The notes under the pieces are model-generated. The model had not been told where the DNA came from. It did no database searches and saw only the letters and a list, made by a program, of their open reading frames with translations. From positions 1 to 64,000 of the forward strand of contig QZKS01000087.1 in NCBI GenBank assembly GCA_003599865.1: a stretch of 64,000 nt of DNA. Direction: 5' to 3'. Below are positions 18,571 through 30,942 of this stretch, one piece after another. A program made the position numbers and the translations under genes. Source of the stretch: Desulfobacteraceae bacterium. Lineage in GTDB: Bacteria; Desulfobacterota; Desulfobacteria; Desulfobacterales; SURF-7. Numbering within the stretch: position 1 is the first letter of the stretch; each line of letters begins with the position of its first letter.

Positions 18571-19599
18571 TTGATTAACCTGGCTATAGGCATTCATCAG
18601 TACGGCAGTGGTATCCAGCATACGATTTGCATATCCCCATTCATTGTCAAACCAGGCCAAAATTTTTACCAAACGAGATCCGCTCACACGGGTTTGATTT
18701 CCATCTACAATGGAAGATCGATAATCATGATTAAAATCACACGAAGCAAGAGGTTCTTCCGTATATCCGAGAACATCCGACAATTTTCCCCTGATTGCAT
18801 TTTTAAAAATTTCATTAACTTGATCTGAATCTGTATCCTTATTTACGACCATCGTAATATCCATGGCTGAAACATTGATTGTGGGCACCCGCATGGAAAC
18901 CGCTTTAAATCGTCCGGATAATTCCGGAAATATTCGATCAATTCCCTTGGCAAGCTCTGTATTGACAGGAATGATGGATCGTCCTGCACATCTTGTTTGT
19001 CGTAAATCACGATGATGATAGGCATCAATAATTGGTTGATCATTCATCATTGAATGGATGGTTGTAATGGTTCCAAACGCAATCCCCAAATTTTCATTGA
19101 TTATTTTTATAATGGGAATAATACAATTGGTTGTACAAGAAGCATTGGAAATAATGGTATGATCAACTGTTAATATTTGGTCATTAATTCCATAAACAAT
19201 CGTCGCATCTACATTTTTTTGAGCTGGATTGGAGAATATGACTTTTTTGGCGCCTTGTTGAATATGTTTTTCTGCATCTGCCCTTTTTGTATAAAACCCG
19301 GTACATTCAAGAACGACATCAATATTCAGCTCCGCCCAGGGTAATTTTTCAATATCTTTCTGACGATATACTTTAATATAATCATTATTAATATATAGAT
19401 TATCGTTCTGTATTTCTACAGAACCCGTAAAACGGCCATGGGTGGTATCATATTTTGTTAGGTGTGAAATGGTTTTAATATCGGATAGTTCATTGATCGC
19501 AACAATTTTTAGATTCTGATAATGTCTGGATTCATATAATGCGCGAAGAATCGATCTTCCGATTCGTCCATACCCGTTAATAGCGATTCGATAACTCAT
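18565..19599 (-). CDS. Glyceraldehyde-3-phosphate dehydrogenase family, Epd-like
   Basis: 344 residues. NAD-binding start 'RIAINGYGRIGRSILRALYE', catalytic Cys in 'SNASCTTNCIIP', and 'WFDNEWGYANRMLD' near the end place it in the GAPDH family. Several stretches resemble erythrose-4-phosphate dehydrogenase (Epd) more than typical Gap: 'VAINELSDIKTISHLTKYDT', 'IHSMMNDQPIIDAYHHRDLR' and 'SIIPVNTELAKGI'. It could serve glycolysis/gluconeogenesis or pyridoxal-phosphate synthesis; sequence alone does not decide, so no symbol is given. It starts 78 bases downstream of gyrB's stop, beyond a strong terminator. Confidence 0.88.
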   Translation of the reverse strand: MSYRIAINGYGRIGRSILRALYESRHYQNLKIVAINELSDIKTISHLTKYDTTHGRFTGSVEIQNDNLYINNDYIKVYRQKDIEKLPWAELNIDVVLECTGFYTKRADAEKHIQQGAKKVIFSNPAQKNVDATIVYGINDQILTVDHTIISNASCTTNCIIPIIKIINENLGIAFGTITTIHSMMNDQPIIDAYHHRDLRQTRCAGRSIIPVNTELAKGIDRIFPELSGRFKAVSMRVPTINVSAMDITMVVNKDTDSDQVNEIFKNAIRGKLSDVLGYTEEPLASCDFNHDYRSSIVDGNQTRVSGSRLVKILAWFDNEWGYANRMLDTTAVLMNAYSQVNQS

Positions 19600-19618
19600 A
19601 AATACATGTAAAAAGCGA

Positions 19619-19648
19619 AAAGGTCAAAAAATTTGGTTTTTGACCTTT
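19619..19648 (-). terminator. Terminator downstream of gyrB
   Basis: Perfect 12-bp inverted repeat AAAGGTCAAAAA-ATTTGG-TTTTTGACCTTT, 30 bases past the gyrB stop on the minus strand. It closes the dnaN-gyrB transcript before the GAPDH gene. Its A/T-rich flanks would allow it to work on either strand. Confidence 0.75.
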
Positions 19649-19677
19649 ATTGAAGAAATATAAAATTTATAAAAAAA

Positions 19678-23216
<3,539 letters not shown>

Positions 23217-23573
23217 GTTTTATCCTGTAAGATTTGATTTATGTTAATCTATCTCAGTGTAAGTCGCCTTCTTATAGAAATGACGCTGATATGAAGGTTA
23301 ATGAATAGTCATATATTCATAAAAGATCAATATAAAAATAGTTTGATGGAGATACTGGTTTTATATTTTTATTTTATAAAATATTTTCATATTCATAAGG
23401 GGTGTCAATAATGGTAACAACTTTTTAACTATTTTAATTTTTTAAAAAATTTATTAAAAAAGCAATGACATTACTATGATCGTAAAATGCAAGAAACATA
23501 TGGTTTATCAACCGTGAAATGAATGGATGTTCATAAACCTTGTATTATGAACATCCTTCCAATATGGTTTTCT
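23217..23573. other. AT-rich intergenic region upstream of dnaN
   Basis: 357 bases without a credible gene. The middle is extremely A+T rich (runs such as TTTTATATTTTTATTTTATA). It should contain the dnaN-gyrB promoter. No DnaA box (TTATNCACA) was found, so an origin call is not supported. At its right end is a perfect 12-bp inverted repeat, described separately. Confidence 0.6.
23525..23556 (-). terminator. Possible terminator after the OmpA-family gene
   Basis: GGATGTTCATAA and TTATGAACATCC form a perfect 12-bp stem with an 8-base loop, 18 bases past the OmpA-family stop on the minus strand. No clear U-run follows, so termination strength is uncertain. Confidence 0.5.
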
Positions 23574-25076
23574 TCATTGTGAAATGGGTTGAATCACGAC
23601 ATCGATTCGACGGTTTTTGGCTTGTCCTTCCGGTGTTTCATTGGATGCAACCGGATGGGTTTCCCCATATCCTTTTGCTTGAATTCGATCCCATGAAATA
23701 TTTGAATTCGCAATAATATATTGCCTGACAGCTTCAGCTCTGTCTTCTGACAACTGTTGATTTACAGAATCACCGCCAATGGCGTCTGTATGACCTTCAA
23801 TGGTAATAAAACAGCCTGGGAACTCGGAAAATGCATTTTTTAATTTAGACAGAAGTCCAAAAAATTGAGGTTTTATATCCGATTTTCCAGAAGGAAAATT
23901 AAGTCCATATAGACGGATTAATACATTTTTACCATCCAATAATGCTTTTCCTTCATCGGAAGAAAAAGAAGCGCTGATCCGATGTATTTTTTCTTTCCGT
24001 ATTTTTTCCTGTTCAATTTCAAATTTAAGCTTTTCTTCAGAACTGGCCAATTTATTCAATCGATTTTCCAGATATCCTATTTTGTCATTTAACTCTTTGA
24101 TCTCATTATTTTTCATTTTAATAATATTGGAAAGCTCGGATTTATCATTCTGCAATATTTTTGAAAGTTCAATATTTTCTTTTTGTAATAAATGTATGGA
24201 ATTAATAATATTTTGTGTCGGAATATCAAATCCTTCATCAAATTTTACAGATAAGGATAATGAATTGGCAATGTTTTTGATAGGGATCTCGGCATCTAAA
24301 AAAATGGATTCAAAAGTTCGGTCATTATCTTCCAGTGGTTTGATGATACCTGCCATGTAAATAGCGTGTTTGACTTCATATTCAGCCTGGTTGGAAAGTT
24401 GTTCTGCATCTTTTTGATCATATCGATGCAGATGAAGAAGTGATTCTGCTTTTTTTGCAAAATTTTTCGCTTTTTCCAATGTGATGGGAGCATATTTTCG
24501 AATATCCATATTCTCCGCTTTATTTAAAAGAGACCATACCTCCTTCAAATATTTTGATTGAATCGCTTTTAATTCAGCCTTTCGATATAGTATTTCAGCC
24601 TCTTTACCGATTGATTTTGCATTATCCGAATCACCGTCTTCAAGTTCTTCCGCAGCATCTCGAAATAAAAATTCCGCTTCGTTCCAATTTACTGGATCCA
24701 GTTGATCGCCATTTATTTTCAGGGTGTCTTCTCGGGCTACCATGGTTTCTGTAAACAACACACCGGCTATTTGGGAATCTTTGATTGCTTTTTCAAATAA
24801 ATCTTTTGACCTATCTATAAATTGTTTCATTTCATCCATATCTTCTTTGTTTTGATACATTTCTTCTGCTTCACGATAATATTTCATTCCTTTCTTGAAT
24901 GTATCCGGTACCAATAGGTCGGCTTTCACCTCTTTTGCCATTTCTAATTTTTCGTCTGTAGATCGGAAAATGACACTTTTTGGTTGTAAATAATTGGCCG
25001 AAAAAACGGTACTGATCGGTGAAAAACAAAATAAAATAATGGCAAACCCTATAAAAATCCAGTATTTTGGTTTCAT
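23574..25076 (-). CDS. OmpA-family peptidoglycan-binding protein with long helical N-terminal region
   Basis: 500 residues. A signal peptide ('IFIGFAIILFCFSPISTVFS') is followed by about 200 residues of TPR-like, DUF4398-type helices rich in 'AEEM', 'AEILYRKAELK' and 'KAKNFAKKAESL' repeats. A coiled coil comes next (about 300-360, 'NNEIKELNDKIGYLENRLNK'). The C-terminal OmpA domain has 'LNFPSGKSDIKPQFFGLLSK', 'ITIEGHTDAIGGDSVNQQLS' and 'KGYGETHPVASNETPEGQAK', which binds the peptide of peptidoglycan. No outer-membrane barrel is seen, so it probably sits in the periplasm. Specific role unknown. Confidence 0.88.
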   Translation of the reverse strand: MKPKYWIFIGFAIILFCFSPISTVFSANYLQPKSVIFRSTDEKLEMAKEVKADLLVPDTFKKGMKYYREAEEMYQNKEDMDEMKQFIDRSKDLFEKAIKDSQIAGVLFTETMVAREDTLKINGDQLDPVNWNEAEFLFRDAAEELEDGDSDNAKSIGKEAEILYRKAELKAIQSKYLKEVWSLLNKAENMDIRKYAPITLEKAKNFAKKAESLLHLHRYDQKDAEQLSNQAEYEVKHAIYMAGIIKPLEDNDRTFESIFLDAEIPIKNIANSLSLSVKFDEGFDIPTQNIINSIHLLQKENIELSKILQNDKSELSNIIKMKNNEIKELNDKIGYLENRLNKLASSEEKLKFEIEQEKIRKEKIHRISASFSSDEGKALLDGKNVLIRLYGLNFPSGKSDIKPQFFGLLSKLKNAFSEFPGCFITIEGHTDAIGGDSVNQQLSEDRAEAVRQYIIANSNISWDRIQAKGYGETHPVASNETPEGQAKNRRIDVVIQPISQ

Positions 25077-25203
25077 AAATTATCCTCGCGATGATCAAAT
25101 TAAGATGATCAATTTTAAAAGGCTGTCGAAACAATGAAAAGTATATTTGTTTTACAATAATTGAGGGGAGAGTAAAGATAAAAAAACGGTCAGGATAAAA
25201 TAA

Positions 25204-25728
25204 TCAGGATTGAATCCAGTTTTTTATCAAAGGAACAGTCTTTTCTTTCCAAGTATTTTTAATTCTGAGGGCGATAAATTGGGTATATAGCTTTTCAAGA
25301 AGTGTTACCACTTTTTCATAAAGATACACTTTTTCAAGAACAACACCTTCAATATCTTCCTTTTTTTCAATATTTCCGGTTTCAGGTGATTTTAATGAAG
25401 AAATGTTCAGACTTTCACCCTTGATGTTGAATTTCCATTCCAGATCACCCATTTTTAGAGAAAAATTACATTCTGTGACAACACCACCTTTTTGAAGAGA
25501 AAGCTTTGCCTCTTCAAGCCCCGCATCGTCACCTTTAATCGTAATGTTTTCCGTCAGATTATCGAAGCTGTTTTCAAGAACGATACGGTTATGAATCTCA
25601 AAAGAAATCAAATCTTCCTGTAAAGATTTGATATAATTTTGATCGGTATCGATCATGAACCATAACCAGGTTAAAAATTCATGACCGAGAAACTTGTAAC
25701 GATTGTATGAAACAGAAACATCCAACAT
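25204..25728 (-). CDS. RdgC C-terminal part, separated from the N-terminal part by an in-frame TAA
   Basis: 174 residues. 'EEAKLSLQKGGVVTECNFSL' followed by 'MGDLEWKFNIKGESLNISSL' aligns by eye with the C-terminal half of RdgC (the 'KVVTKLALDW' and 'DGSLKRLKF' region of the E. coli protein). The helical end likewise resembles its C-terminal helix. It is in the same frame as the upstream RdgC N-terminal ORF; only TAA and one codon (ATC) lie between them. So it may be a genuine split subunit made by reinitiation, or the tail of a nonsense-mutated gene. No independent Shine-Dalgarno is evident. Confidence 0.65.
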   Translation of the reverse strand: MLDVSVSYNRYKFLGHEFLTWLWFMIDTDQNYIKSLQEDLISFEIHNRIVLENSFDNLTENITIKGDDAGLEEAKLSLQKGGVVTECNFSLKMGDLEWKFNIKGESLNISSLKSPETGNIEKKEDIEGVVLEKVYLYEKVVTLLEKLYTQFIALRIKNTWKEKTVPLIKNWIQS

Positions 25729-25731
25729 GAT

Positions 25732-26346
25732 TTAATCCACAAATTTTATAGGTGAAATCGTATTAAAAAGATCACGATCCTTATCGGTTAGTGTTTTTGA
25801 AAGATCAGCCATCGTATATGGAAATAATCGAACCAGTTTCAGTCTGAATGTTTTTGAAAAAAGGGTTTCCAATTCTTCATTTGCCGCTTTTTGATTGGAA
25901 AAAAACCATAAAAAAGATTCTTCATAATTCCAGAGAATGTCATAAATATTTGGTGATGCCGGAATGCGAAGAGATAAAAAATTAACGACATTATCTTTTA
26001 TTGTTTTTTTTTCATTTCTGGATAGATGTTCCCTTTCACTCTCAGCCAGCTTTTTGGCTATTTCCGCCATATAATATTTTTTGATAATTTTGGAGGGGAT
26101 GCTTTTTTTATCAATTCGCAGGGAAAAAATAAAATAGGTTCCAATAATACAGGATGTTTTGTCAAAATCGGGGATATACGGGTTTTCAAAGCAGGTCCAT
26201 CCAGCAGTTTTTTGAACCGGTTCATGATCAATATCGGTTATGGAAAATTTTTTTAAGCCCTCGGTAATGGTAGCTGTGAGATTACCATTGACTTCACCGA
26301 TTACTTTATATTGGGTGATGGATACGGATGATGATAATAATCCCAT
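25732..26346 (-). CDS. rdgC: Recombination-associated protein RdgC, N-terminal part
   Basis: 204 residues up to a TAA. The pattern matches RdgC: 'GWTCFENPYIPDFD', 'YFIFSLRIDKKSIPSKIIKK', the charged 'KKLAESEREHLSRNEKKTIK' and 'LSLRIPASPNIYDILWNYEE'. In E. coli RdgC is a ring-shaped DNA-binding dimer of about 300 residues that modulates RecA. Here the two halves together would be about 380 codons, interrupted once. Divergent from the EndoQ-UvrD gene with about 120 bases between. Assignment rests on pattern recognition without an alignment. Confidence 0.75.
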   Translation of the reverse strand: MGLLSSSVSITQYKVIGEVNGNLTATITEGLKKFSITDIDHEPVQKTAGWTCFENPYIPDFDKTSCIIGTYFIFSLRIDKKSIPSKIIKKYYMAEIAKKLAESEREHLSRNEKKTIKDNVVNFLSLRIPASPNIYDILWNYEESFLWFFSNQKAANEELETLFSKTFRLKLVRLFPYTMADLSKTLTDKDRDLFNTISPIKFVD

Positions 26347-26465
26347 ATAAGAAAATCCTGAATACCTTTATGCTATATACAGTTGACGGAAATGAGATAT
26401 GCATATAGCTTGATTGTTAATCAGTTACAAGGTTTTTATCAAAAAAAGATGCATTGGTGAAAAAA

Positions 26466-29400
26466 ATGAAATTTATAGCGGATCTTCATATTCATTCCAA
26501 ATATTCCAGAGCGACAGCGAAAAATCTTGATCTGGAAAACCTGTATATTTCAGCCCGGCGAAAAGGCATAACGGTTGTAGGAACAGGGGATTTTACCCAT
26601 CCACATTGGTTTTCCGAATTAAAAGAAAAACTGATACCAGCTGAACCAGGATTGTTTCAATTAAAGAAGGAAATAGCCGGAGTCTGTGACCGTGAAGTGC
26701 CGGAATCCTGTAAATCACAGGTTCGGTTTATACTGGAATCCGAGATCAGCAATATTTATAAAAAAAACGGTAAAACAAGAAAAAACCATAATCTTGTTTT
26801 TTTTCCCGATTTTGAAAAAGCGGAAATATTTAATTCCAAACTGGATCGTATCGGCAATATCAAATCGGACGGAAGGCCGATACTGGGATTGGATTCCAGA
26901 AATCTGCTTGAAATTATACTTGAAACATCAGAAAATGCCTATCTGGTTCCAGCACACATCTGGACACCATGGTTTTCGCTGTTGGGATCCAAATCCGGAT
27001 TTGATTCCATTGAAGAGTGTTTTGAAGATTTAAGCCCGTATATATTTGCAGCGGAAACAGGCCTTTCTTCAGACCCTCCAATGAACTGGAGGATTTCCAG
27101 TCTTGACCGGATAACACTGATATCCAATTCCGATGCGCACTCACCCGGCAAACTGGGAAGAGAATCCAATCTGTTTAATACGGATCTGGATTATTTTGCC
27201 ATAAGAAAAGCCATGGAAACCGGAAATCCGGATCAATTTTTAGGGACATTTGAATTTTATCCGGAAGAAGGAAAGTATCACCTGGATGGTCATAGAAAAT
27301 GTAATATATGCTTCACACCTGAGGAGTCCAGAAAACATAAAGGAATATGTCCGATATGCGGAAAATCCATGACGCTTGGCGTATTATACAGGGTTGAAGA
27401 ACTGGCGGACCGGAAAGAGGGATATATCCCGAGCAATCATCATCCCTATTACAGCATTGTTCCATTACAGGAAATTCTTTCGGAATTGTTAAAGGTCGGC
27501 CCTCAATCCCAAAAAGTAAAAAATTACTATGAGGTGCTCATTCAAACCTTTGGCTCGGAATTAGACATATTACATACTATGGATCCGGTACGGATTGAAG
27601 CTGCCGGGATTCCTTATCTCGGGGAGGCCATACAACGAATAAGAGACCGGAAAATAGTATTGTTTCCGGGGTATGATGGAGAGTATGGAAAAATTCAGAT
27701 CTTTGACGAAAGGGAAAGACAAAAACAGCAGGCTCAAAAAAATTTGTTTGAATTACCGGAAACCCTGGAAAAAGAAATGGGGATAGTAAATAAAAAAAGA
27801 ATATCATCCGGTCCGTCTGAAAAACTGGAACGAAAAACCCGAACTTCCTTTCAACAAATCAGCAGGATAAATGATCTGAATGAGCAGCAGCGCAGCGCTG
27901 TTTCCCATATGGGAACCCCTCTGTTAATTGTCGCCGGCCCCGGTACCGGGAAAACCCTTACCCTTACCCATAAAATTGCATATTTAATCCATAAAAAGGA
28001 AATTTCTCCTGATCATATTCTTGCCGTGACCTTTACCAATAAGGCGGCGCAGGAGATGAAAGAACGACTGAAAAGACTGTTGGGAGATGATGCACCATTG
28101 CCATTTGTGGCCACATTTCATTCCCTCTGTTTTCATATTTTAAATGAAGTGAATTATGGTCAGCAATATACCATTGCCGATGAGGACGATCGTATCTTTT
28201 TTATAAAAGAGGCCTGCGCCCGGGTCCGGGAAACAGGAATCAAACTTCCTCATTCAGAAAAAACTTTTTTACACATGATCATTGCCGCAAAACAAATTAT
28301 TAGGGAACCATTCGATGATATTACATCGATAGCGAATGATTATGGTTGCCGTGTTGATCTGTTACGGAAAGTATATGGTGAATATCAGAATGTTTTATCC
28401 GGTCAGGGGGTGTATGATTTTGAGGATTTGATCTTCAAGGTGGTTAAACTGCTGGAAACAGATGATAAAATTTGTAAAAAATACAAAAACTTATACACAC
28501 ACATCTTGATTGATGAATATCAGGATTTAAATCAGGGTCAGTATCGGATTGTCAAAGCCCTTGCATCGGAAAATCCGAATTTGTTTGCCATTGGAGACCC
28601 GGATCAGTCGATTTATGGATTCAGGGGTTCAGATGTTCAATTTTTTAAAATGTTTATAAATGATTATCCCCAGGCCAAAACCATCCACCTTACCCGTAAT
28701 TATCGTTCCACCGAAACCATTTTGCAGGCATCTTTTCAGATTATACGAAGCCAGCATGACCAGCCTTCTGAATCAAGAGTGTATTCAGAAATTGATGGTA
28801 CGAAAACCATATCGGTGATGAAGTTTTCCAGTGAAAAAGCAGAAGCGGTCGCCATTGGAAAAATAATTGAGCAGATGGTTGGAGGGCTTGGATTCTACTC
28901 TATTGATTTTCAGAAGGCAGGTGATGGTTTTGAAATCATGGACAGGAGTTTTTCCGATTTTGCCATTCTGTATCGTACCAATACCCAGGGCAATCTTTTG
29001 GGAGAAGTTTTGGGTCGAGCGGGCATACCCTTTCAACAGGCAAGTCGTGACCAGGCGTTTTCACAAAAGGGCATCCGGGAAGTATTGTCTTTACTCAAAA
29101 TCGTATCCGGGGTAGGCACTCATGCTGATTTTCAGCAAGTGATGGAAACCATAGGAAAGGGATTCAATCAAAAGGACGGCAAAATTTTTAAAAAATGGTG
29201 TTTCCGTAATAATTTTCGTCTGGAAGAAAGCTTGAATCGCGTGCTTCGATTTCCCGTACCCGGAATGGGCACAACCAACCAGTTACAATTAAACCATTGG
29301 ATCAACAAACTATTTGAATACAGACAAGCCTTCAAAAATAGGCAGATAGATGAAAATCTTTTCGATCTGCGGGAACAATTTCTAAAAACGAGCGGTAACA

Positions 29401-29879
29401 TTCAGCAGGAAAAAGAAACAGACGAAGCCTTTTCACTGCTGTTGAAAACAGCACGTTTGTATCAGAACAATGTGGATGGTTTTTTTGAAATGGTATCCTT
29501 GTGCGTGGATGTGGATGCCTGCGATTTTCAGAGTGAAAAAGTAACGCTCATGACCATGCATGCAGCCAAGGGGTTGGAATTTCCCGTTGTATTTATTGCC
29601 GGGTGTGAAGAGGGATTTATTCCGTATCAAAAAAAAGAAGAGAAAATCAATATAGATGAAGAGAAGAGATTGTTTTATGTGGCGATGACACGGGCAAAGG
29701 AACATCTATTTCTTACACATGCTGTAAAAAGGAAAATCTTTGGAAAAAGCATTGAGAGAAAACCATCCCCTTTTGTATATGAAATTGAAGATCGTTTGAG
29801 ATATCATGAAAACACTGAACCCAAAAAGAGCAAAACAGGGAAGCATTCAAACCAGATTCAACTGGAACTTTTTCGATAA
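26466..29879 (+). CDS. EndoQ-type PHP endonuclease fused to UvrD/PcrA-family helicase
   Basis: About 1137 residues. Residues 1-390 form a PHP domain of the TIGR00375/Endonuclease Q type. Its metal motifs are 'IADLHIHSKYSRATAKNLDL' and 'LISNSDAHSPGKLGRESNLF', with an internal zinc ribbon 'CNICF' ... 'GICPICGKSM'. After a linker, a superfamily 1A helicase follows: 'NEQQRSAVSHMG', Walker A 'VAGPGTGKTLTLTHKIA' (about residue 490), Walker B 'HILIDEYQDLNQGQY', 'GDPDQSIYGFRGSDV', 'TMHAAKGLEFPVVF' and 'RLFYVAMTRAKEHLFL'. Archaeal and some bacterial EndoQ enzymes nick 5' of deaminated bases; UvrD unwinds nicked DNA. A joint role in deaminated-base repair is inferred. ATG 26466 is preferred to the track's TTG; GGTGA lies 6 bases upstream. 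Confidence 0.88.
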   Translation: MKFIADLHIHSKYSRATAKNLDLENLYISARRKGITVVGTGDFTHPHWFSELKEKLIPAEPGLFQLKKEIAGVCDREVPESCKSQVRFILESEISNIYKKNGKTRKNHNLVFFPDFEKAEIFNSKLDRIGNIKSDGRPILGLDSRNLLEIILETSENAYLVPAHIWTPWFSLLGSKSGFDSIEECFEDLSPYIFAAETGLSSDPPMNWRISSLDRITLISNSDAHSPGKLGRESNLFNTDLDYFAIRKAMETGNPDQFLGTFEFYPEEGKYHLDGHRKCNICFTPEESRKHKGICPICGKSMTLGVLYRVEELADRKEGYIPSNHHPYYSIVPLQEILSELLKVGPQSQKVKNYYEVLIQTFGSELDILHTMDPVRIEAAGIPYLGEAIQRIRDRKIVLFPGYDGEYGKIQIFDERERQKQQAQKNLFELPETLEKEMGIVNKKRISSGPSEKLERKTRTSFQQISRINDLNEQQRSAVSHMGTPLLIVAGPGTGKTLTLTHKIAYLIHKKEISPDHILAVTFTNKAAQEMKERLKRLLGDDAPLPFVATFHSLCFHILNEVNYGQQYTIADEDDRIFFIKEACARVRETGIKLPHSEKTFLHMIIAAKQIIREPFDDITSIANDYGCRVDLLRKVYGEYQNVLSGQGVYDFEDLIFKVVKLLETDDKICKKYKNLYTHILIDEYQDLNQGQYRIVKALASENPNLFAIGDPDQSIYGFRGSDVQFFKMFINDYPQAKTIHLTRNYRSTETILQASFQIIRSQHDQPSESRVYSEIDGTKTISVMKFSSEKAEAVAIGKIIEQMVGGLGFYSIDFQKAGDGFEIMDRSFSDFAILYRTNTQGNLLGEVLGRAGIPFQQASRDQAFSQKGIREVLSLLKIVSGVGTHADFQQVMETIGKGFNQKDGKIFKKWCFRNNFRLEESLNRVLRFPVPGMGTTNQLQLNHWINKLFEYRQAFKNRQIDENLFDLREQFLKTSGNIQQEKETDEAFSLLLKTARLYQNNVDGFFEMVSLCVDVDACDFQSEKVTLMTMHAAKGLEFPVVFIAGCEEGFIPYQKKEEKINIDEEKRLFYVAMTRAKEHLFLTHAVKRKIFGKSIERKPSPFVYEIEDRLRYHENTEPKKSKTGKHSNQIQLELFR

Positions 29880-29931
29880 ATGAATAATAGATTGAAAAAA
29901 TATAATCAATGAAAGAAATAGGGATGAACAA

Positions 29932-30324
29932 ATGGATGACGGAATCGTAAAAGAACTGGATCTTGAAAATAATTTACATGTCCGAATATATGATCGTTCA
30001 AAAAAATTGATCGGGGACAGATATCAGGTTATAATGCAGGCTGAAATGGATATTCCCATTACCCAAGCCATTCTGGAAAAAGATGTCCGGAAGTTGAAAA
30101 ATATTCTCGGGGACAGGGTTACATTTAAACAAACAAGGGAAAAAACTTTTATTGATGAGGGGGAAAAGGAAAAAGTATTAAATAACATGATTGATTCATT
30201 CATAAATGATATGATTCCCTATTTGTCTCGTCCGGATTTTCCAGTTCGATTTATCAACAAACAATATCAAGATCAAGAAAAGCGGATCAGGCTGAAACAA
30301 TTGCAATCAGAGCAAACAGATTGA
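29932..30324 (+). CDS. Conserved hypothetical protein, 130 residues
   Basis: Cytoplasmic, charged protein with no recognised domain. The N-terminal half is beta-rich ('ELDLENNLHVRIYDRSKKLI', 'YQVIMQAEMDIPIT'), the C-terminal half helical and basic ('QYQDQEKRIRLKQLQ'). It lies 52 bases after the EndoQ-UvrD gene and 10 bases before the lytic transglycosylase gene, suggesting one operon. 'GDRVTFKQTREKTF' may be a conserved core. Function not assignable. Confidence 0.7.
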   Translation: MDDGIVKELDLENNLHVRIYDRSKKLIGDRYQVIMQAEMDIPITQAILEKDVRKLKNILGDRVTFKQTREKTFIDEGEKEKVLNNMIDSFINDMIPYLSRPDFPVRFINKQYQDQEKRIRLKQLQSEQTD

Positions 30325-30334
30325 GGATGTTTTC

Positions 30335-30913
30335 ATGCGGGTGAAAATGAAAGTTGCCGTTTATACGTTGGCCATAGTTGTAACATCAGTTTTGATTTCA
30401 CATGCTGATATTTATAGATATATTGATAGCAACGGTGTAATGCATTTTACAAATACCCCCATGTCAACAGGATATGAATTATATATCAAGGAAAGACCGG
30501 AAAAGAAGCCGGAATTTTTTGTACCCACAGAATATGATGATTTTATCATGCAGGCGTGCAAAAGACACGGTATAGATTTTCCTTTGGTAAAAGCGATGAT
30601 TAAAGTGGAATCCAATTTTGATAATTGGGCGGTGTCCAAAAAGGGAGCCAAGGGGTTAATGCAGATTATGCCGGATAATTATCAAAAATTAAAAATTCAA
30701 GATCCGTTCAACCCCTGGGAAAATATTATGGGTGGTACGGAATATATTAAACTGATGATGGATCGGTTCAGCGGAAAGCTGCCTCTGGCTCTGGCTGCAT
30801 ATAATGCAGGTCCGGCAGCTGTTGAAAGATTTGATGAAATTCCGCCATATAGTGAAACGGAACATTACGTGAAAAAAGTTATGAAATATTACAATTTGTT
30901 AAAAAATTACTAG
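30335..30913 (+). CDS. Lytic transglycosylase (SLT domain) with N-terminal DUF4124
   Basis: 192 residues. The signal peptide ('VAVYTLAIVVTSVLISHA') is followed by a DUF4124-type motif 'DIYRYIDSNGVMHFTNTP'. The SLT/goose-lysozyme-like domain has catalytic Glu in 'VKAMIKVESNFDNWAVSKKG', then 'AKGLMQIMPDNY' and 'LALAAYNAGPAAVERF'. It cleaves the MurNAc-GlcNAc bond in the periplasm. GAGG lies 8 bases before the ATG. Probably co-transcribed with its neighbours. Confidence 0.92.
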   Translation: MRVKMKVAVYTLAIVVTSVLISHADIYRYIDSNGVMHFTNTPMSTGYELYIKERPEKKPEFFVPTEYDDFIMQACKRHGIDFPLVKAMIKVESNFDNWAVSKKGAKGLMQIMPDNYQKLKIQDPFNPWENIMGGTEYIKLMMDRFSGKLPLALAAYNAGPAAVERFDEIPPYSETEHYVKKVMKYYNLLKNY

Positions 30914-30942
30914 ACCGGCATATTAATTTGTGGATAATATAA

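Noticed and set aside
23217-23573. Possible oriC upstream of dnaN
   Set aside because: Very AT-rich and well placed, but no DnaA box could be found.
30929-30937. Perfect DnaA box TGTGGATAA
   Set aside because: Single copy in the short spacer before the DHH gene; no cluster of boxes or AT-rich unwinding element around it, so not an origin.
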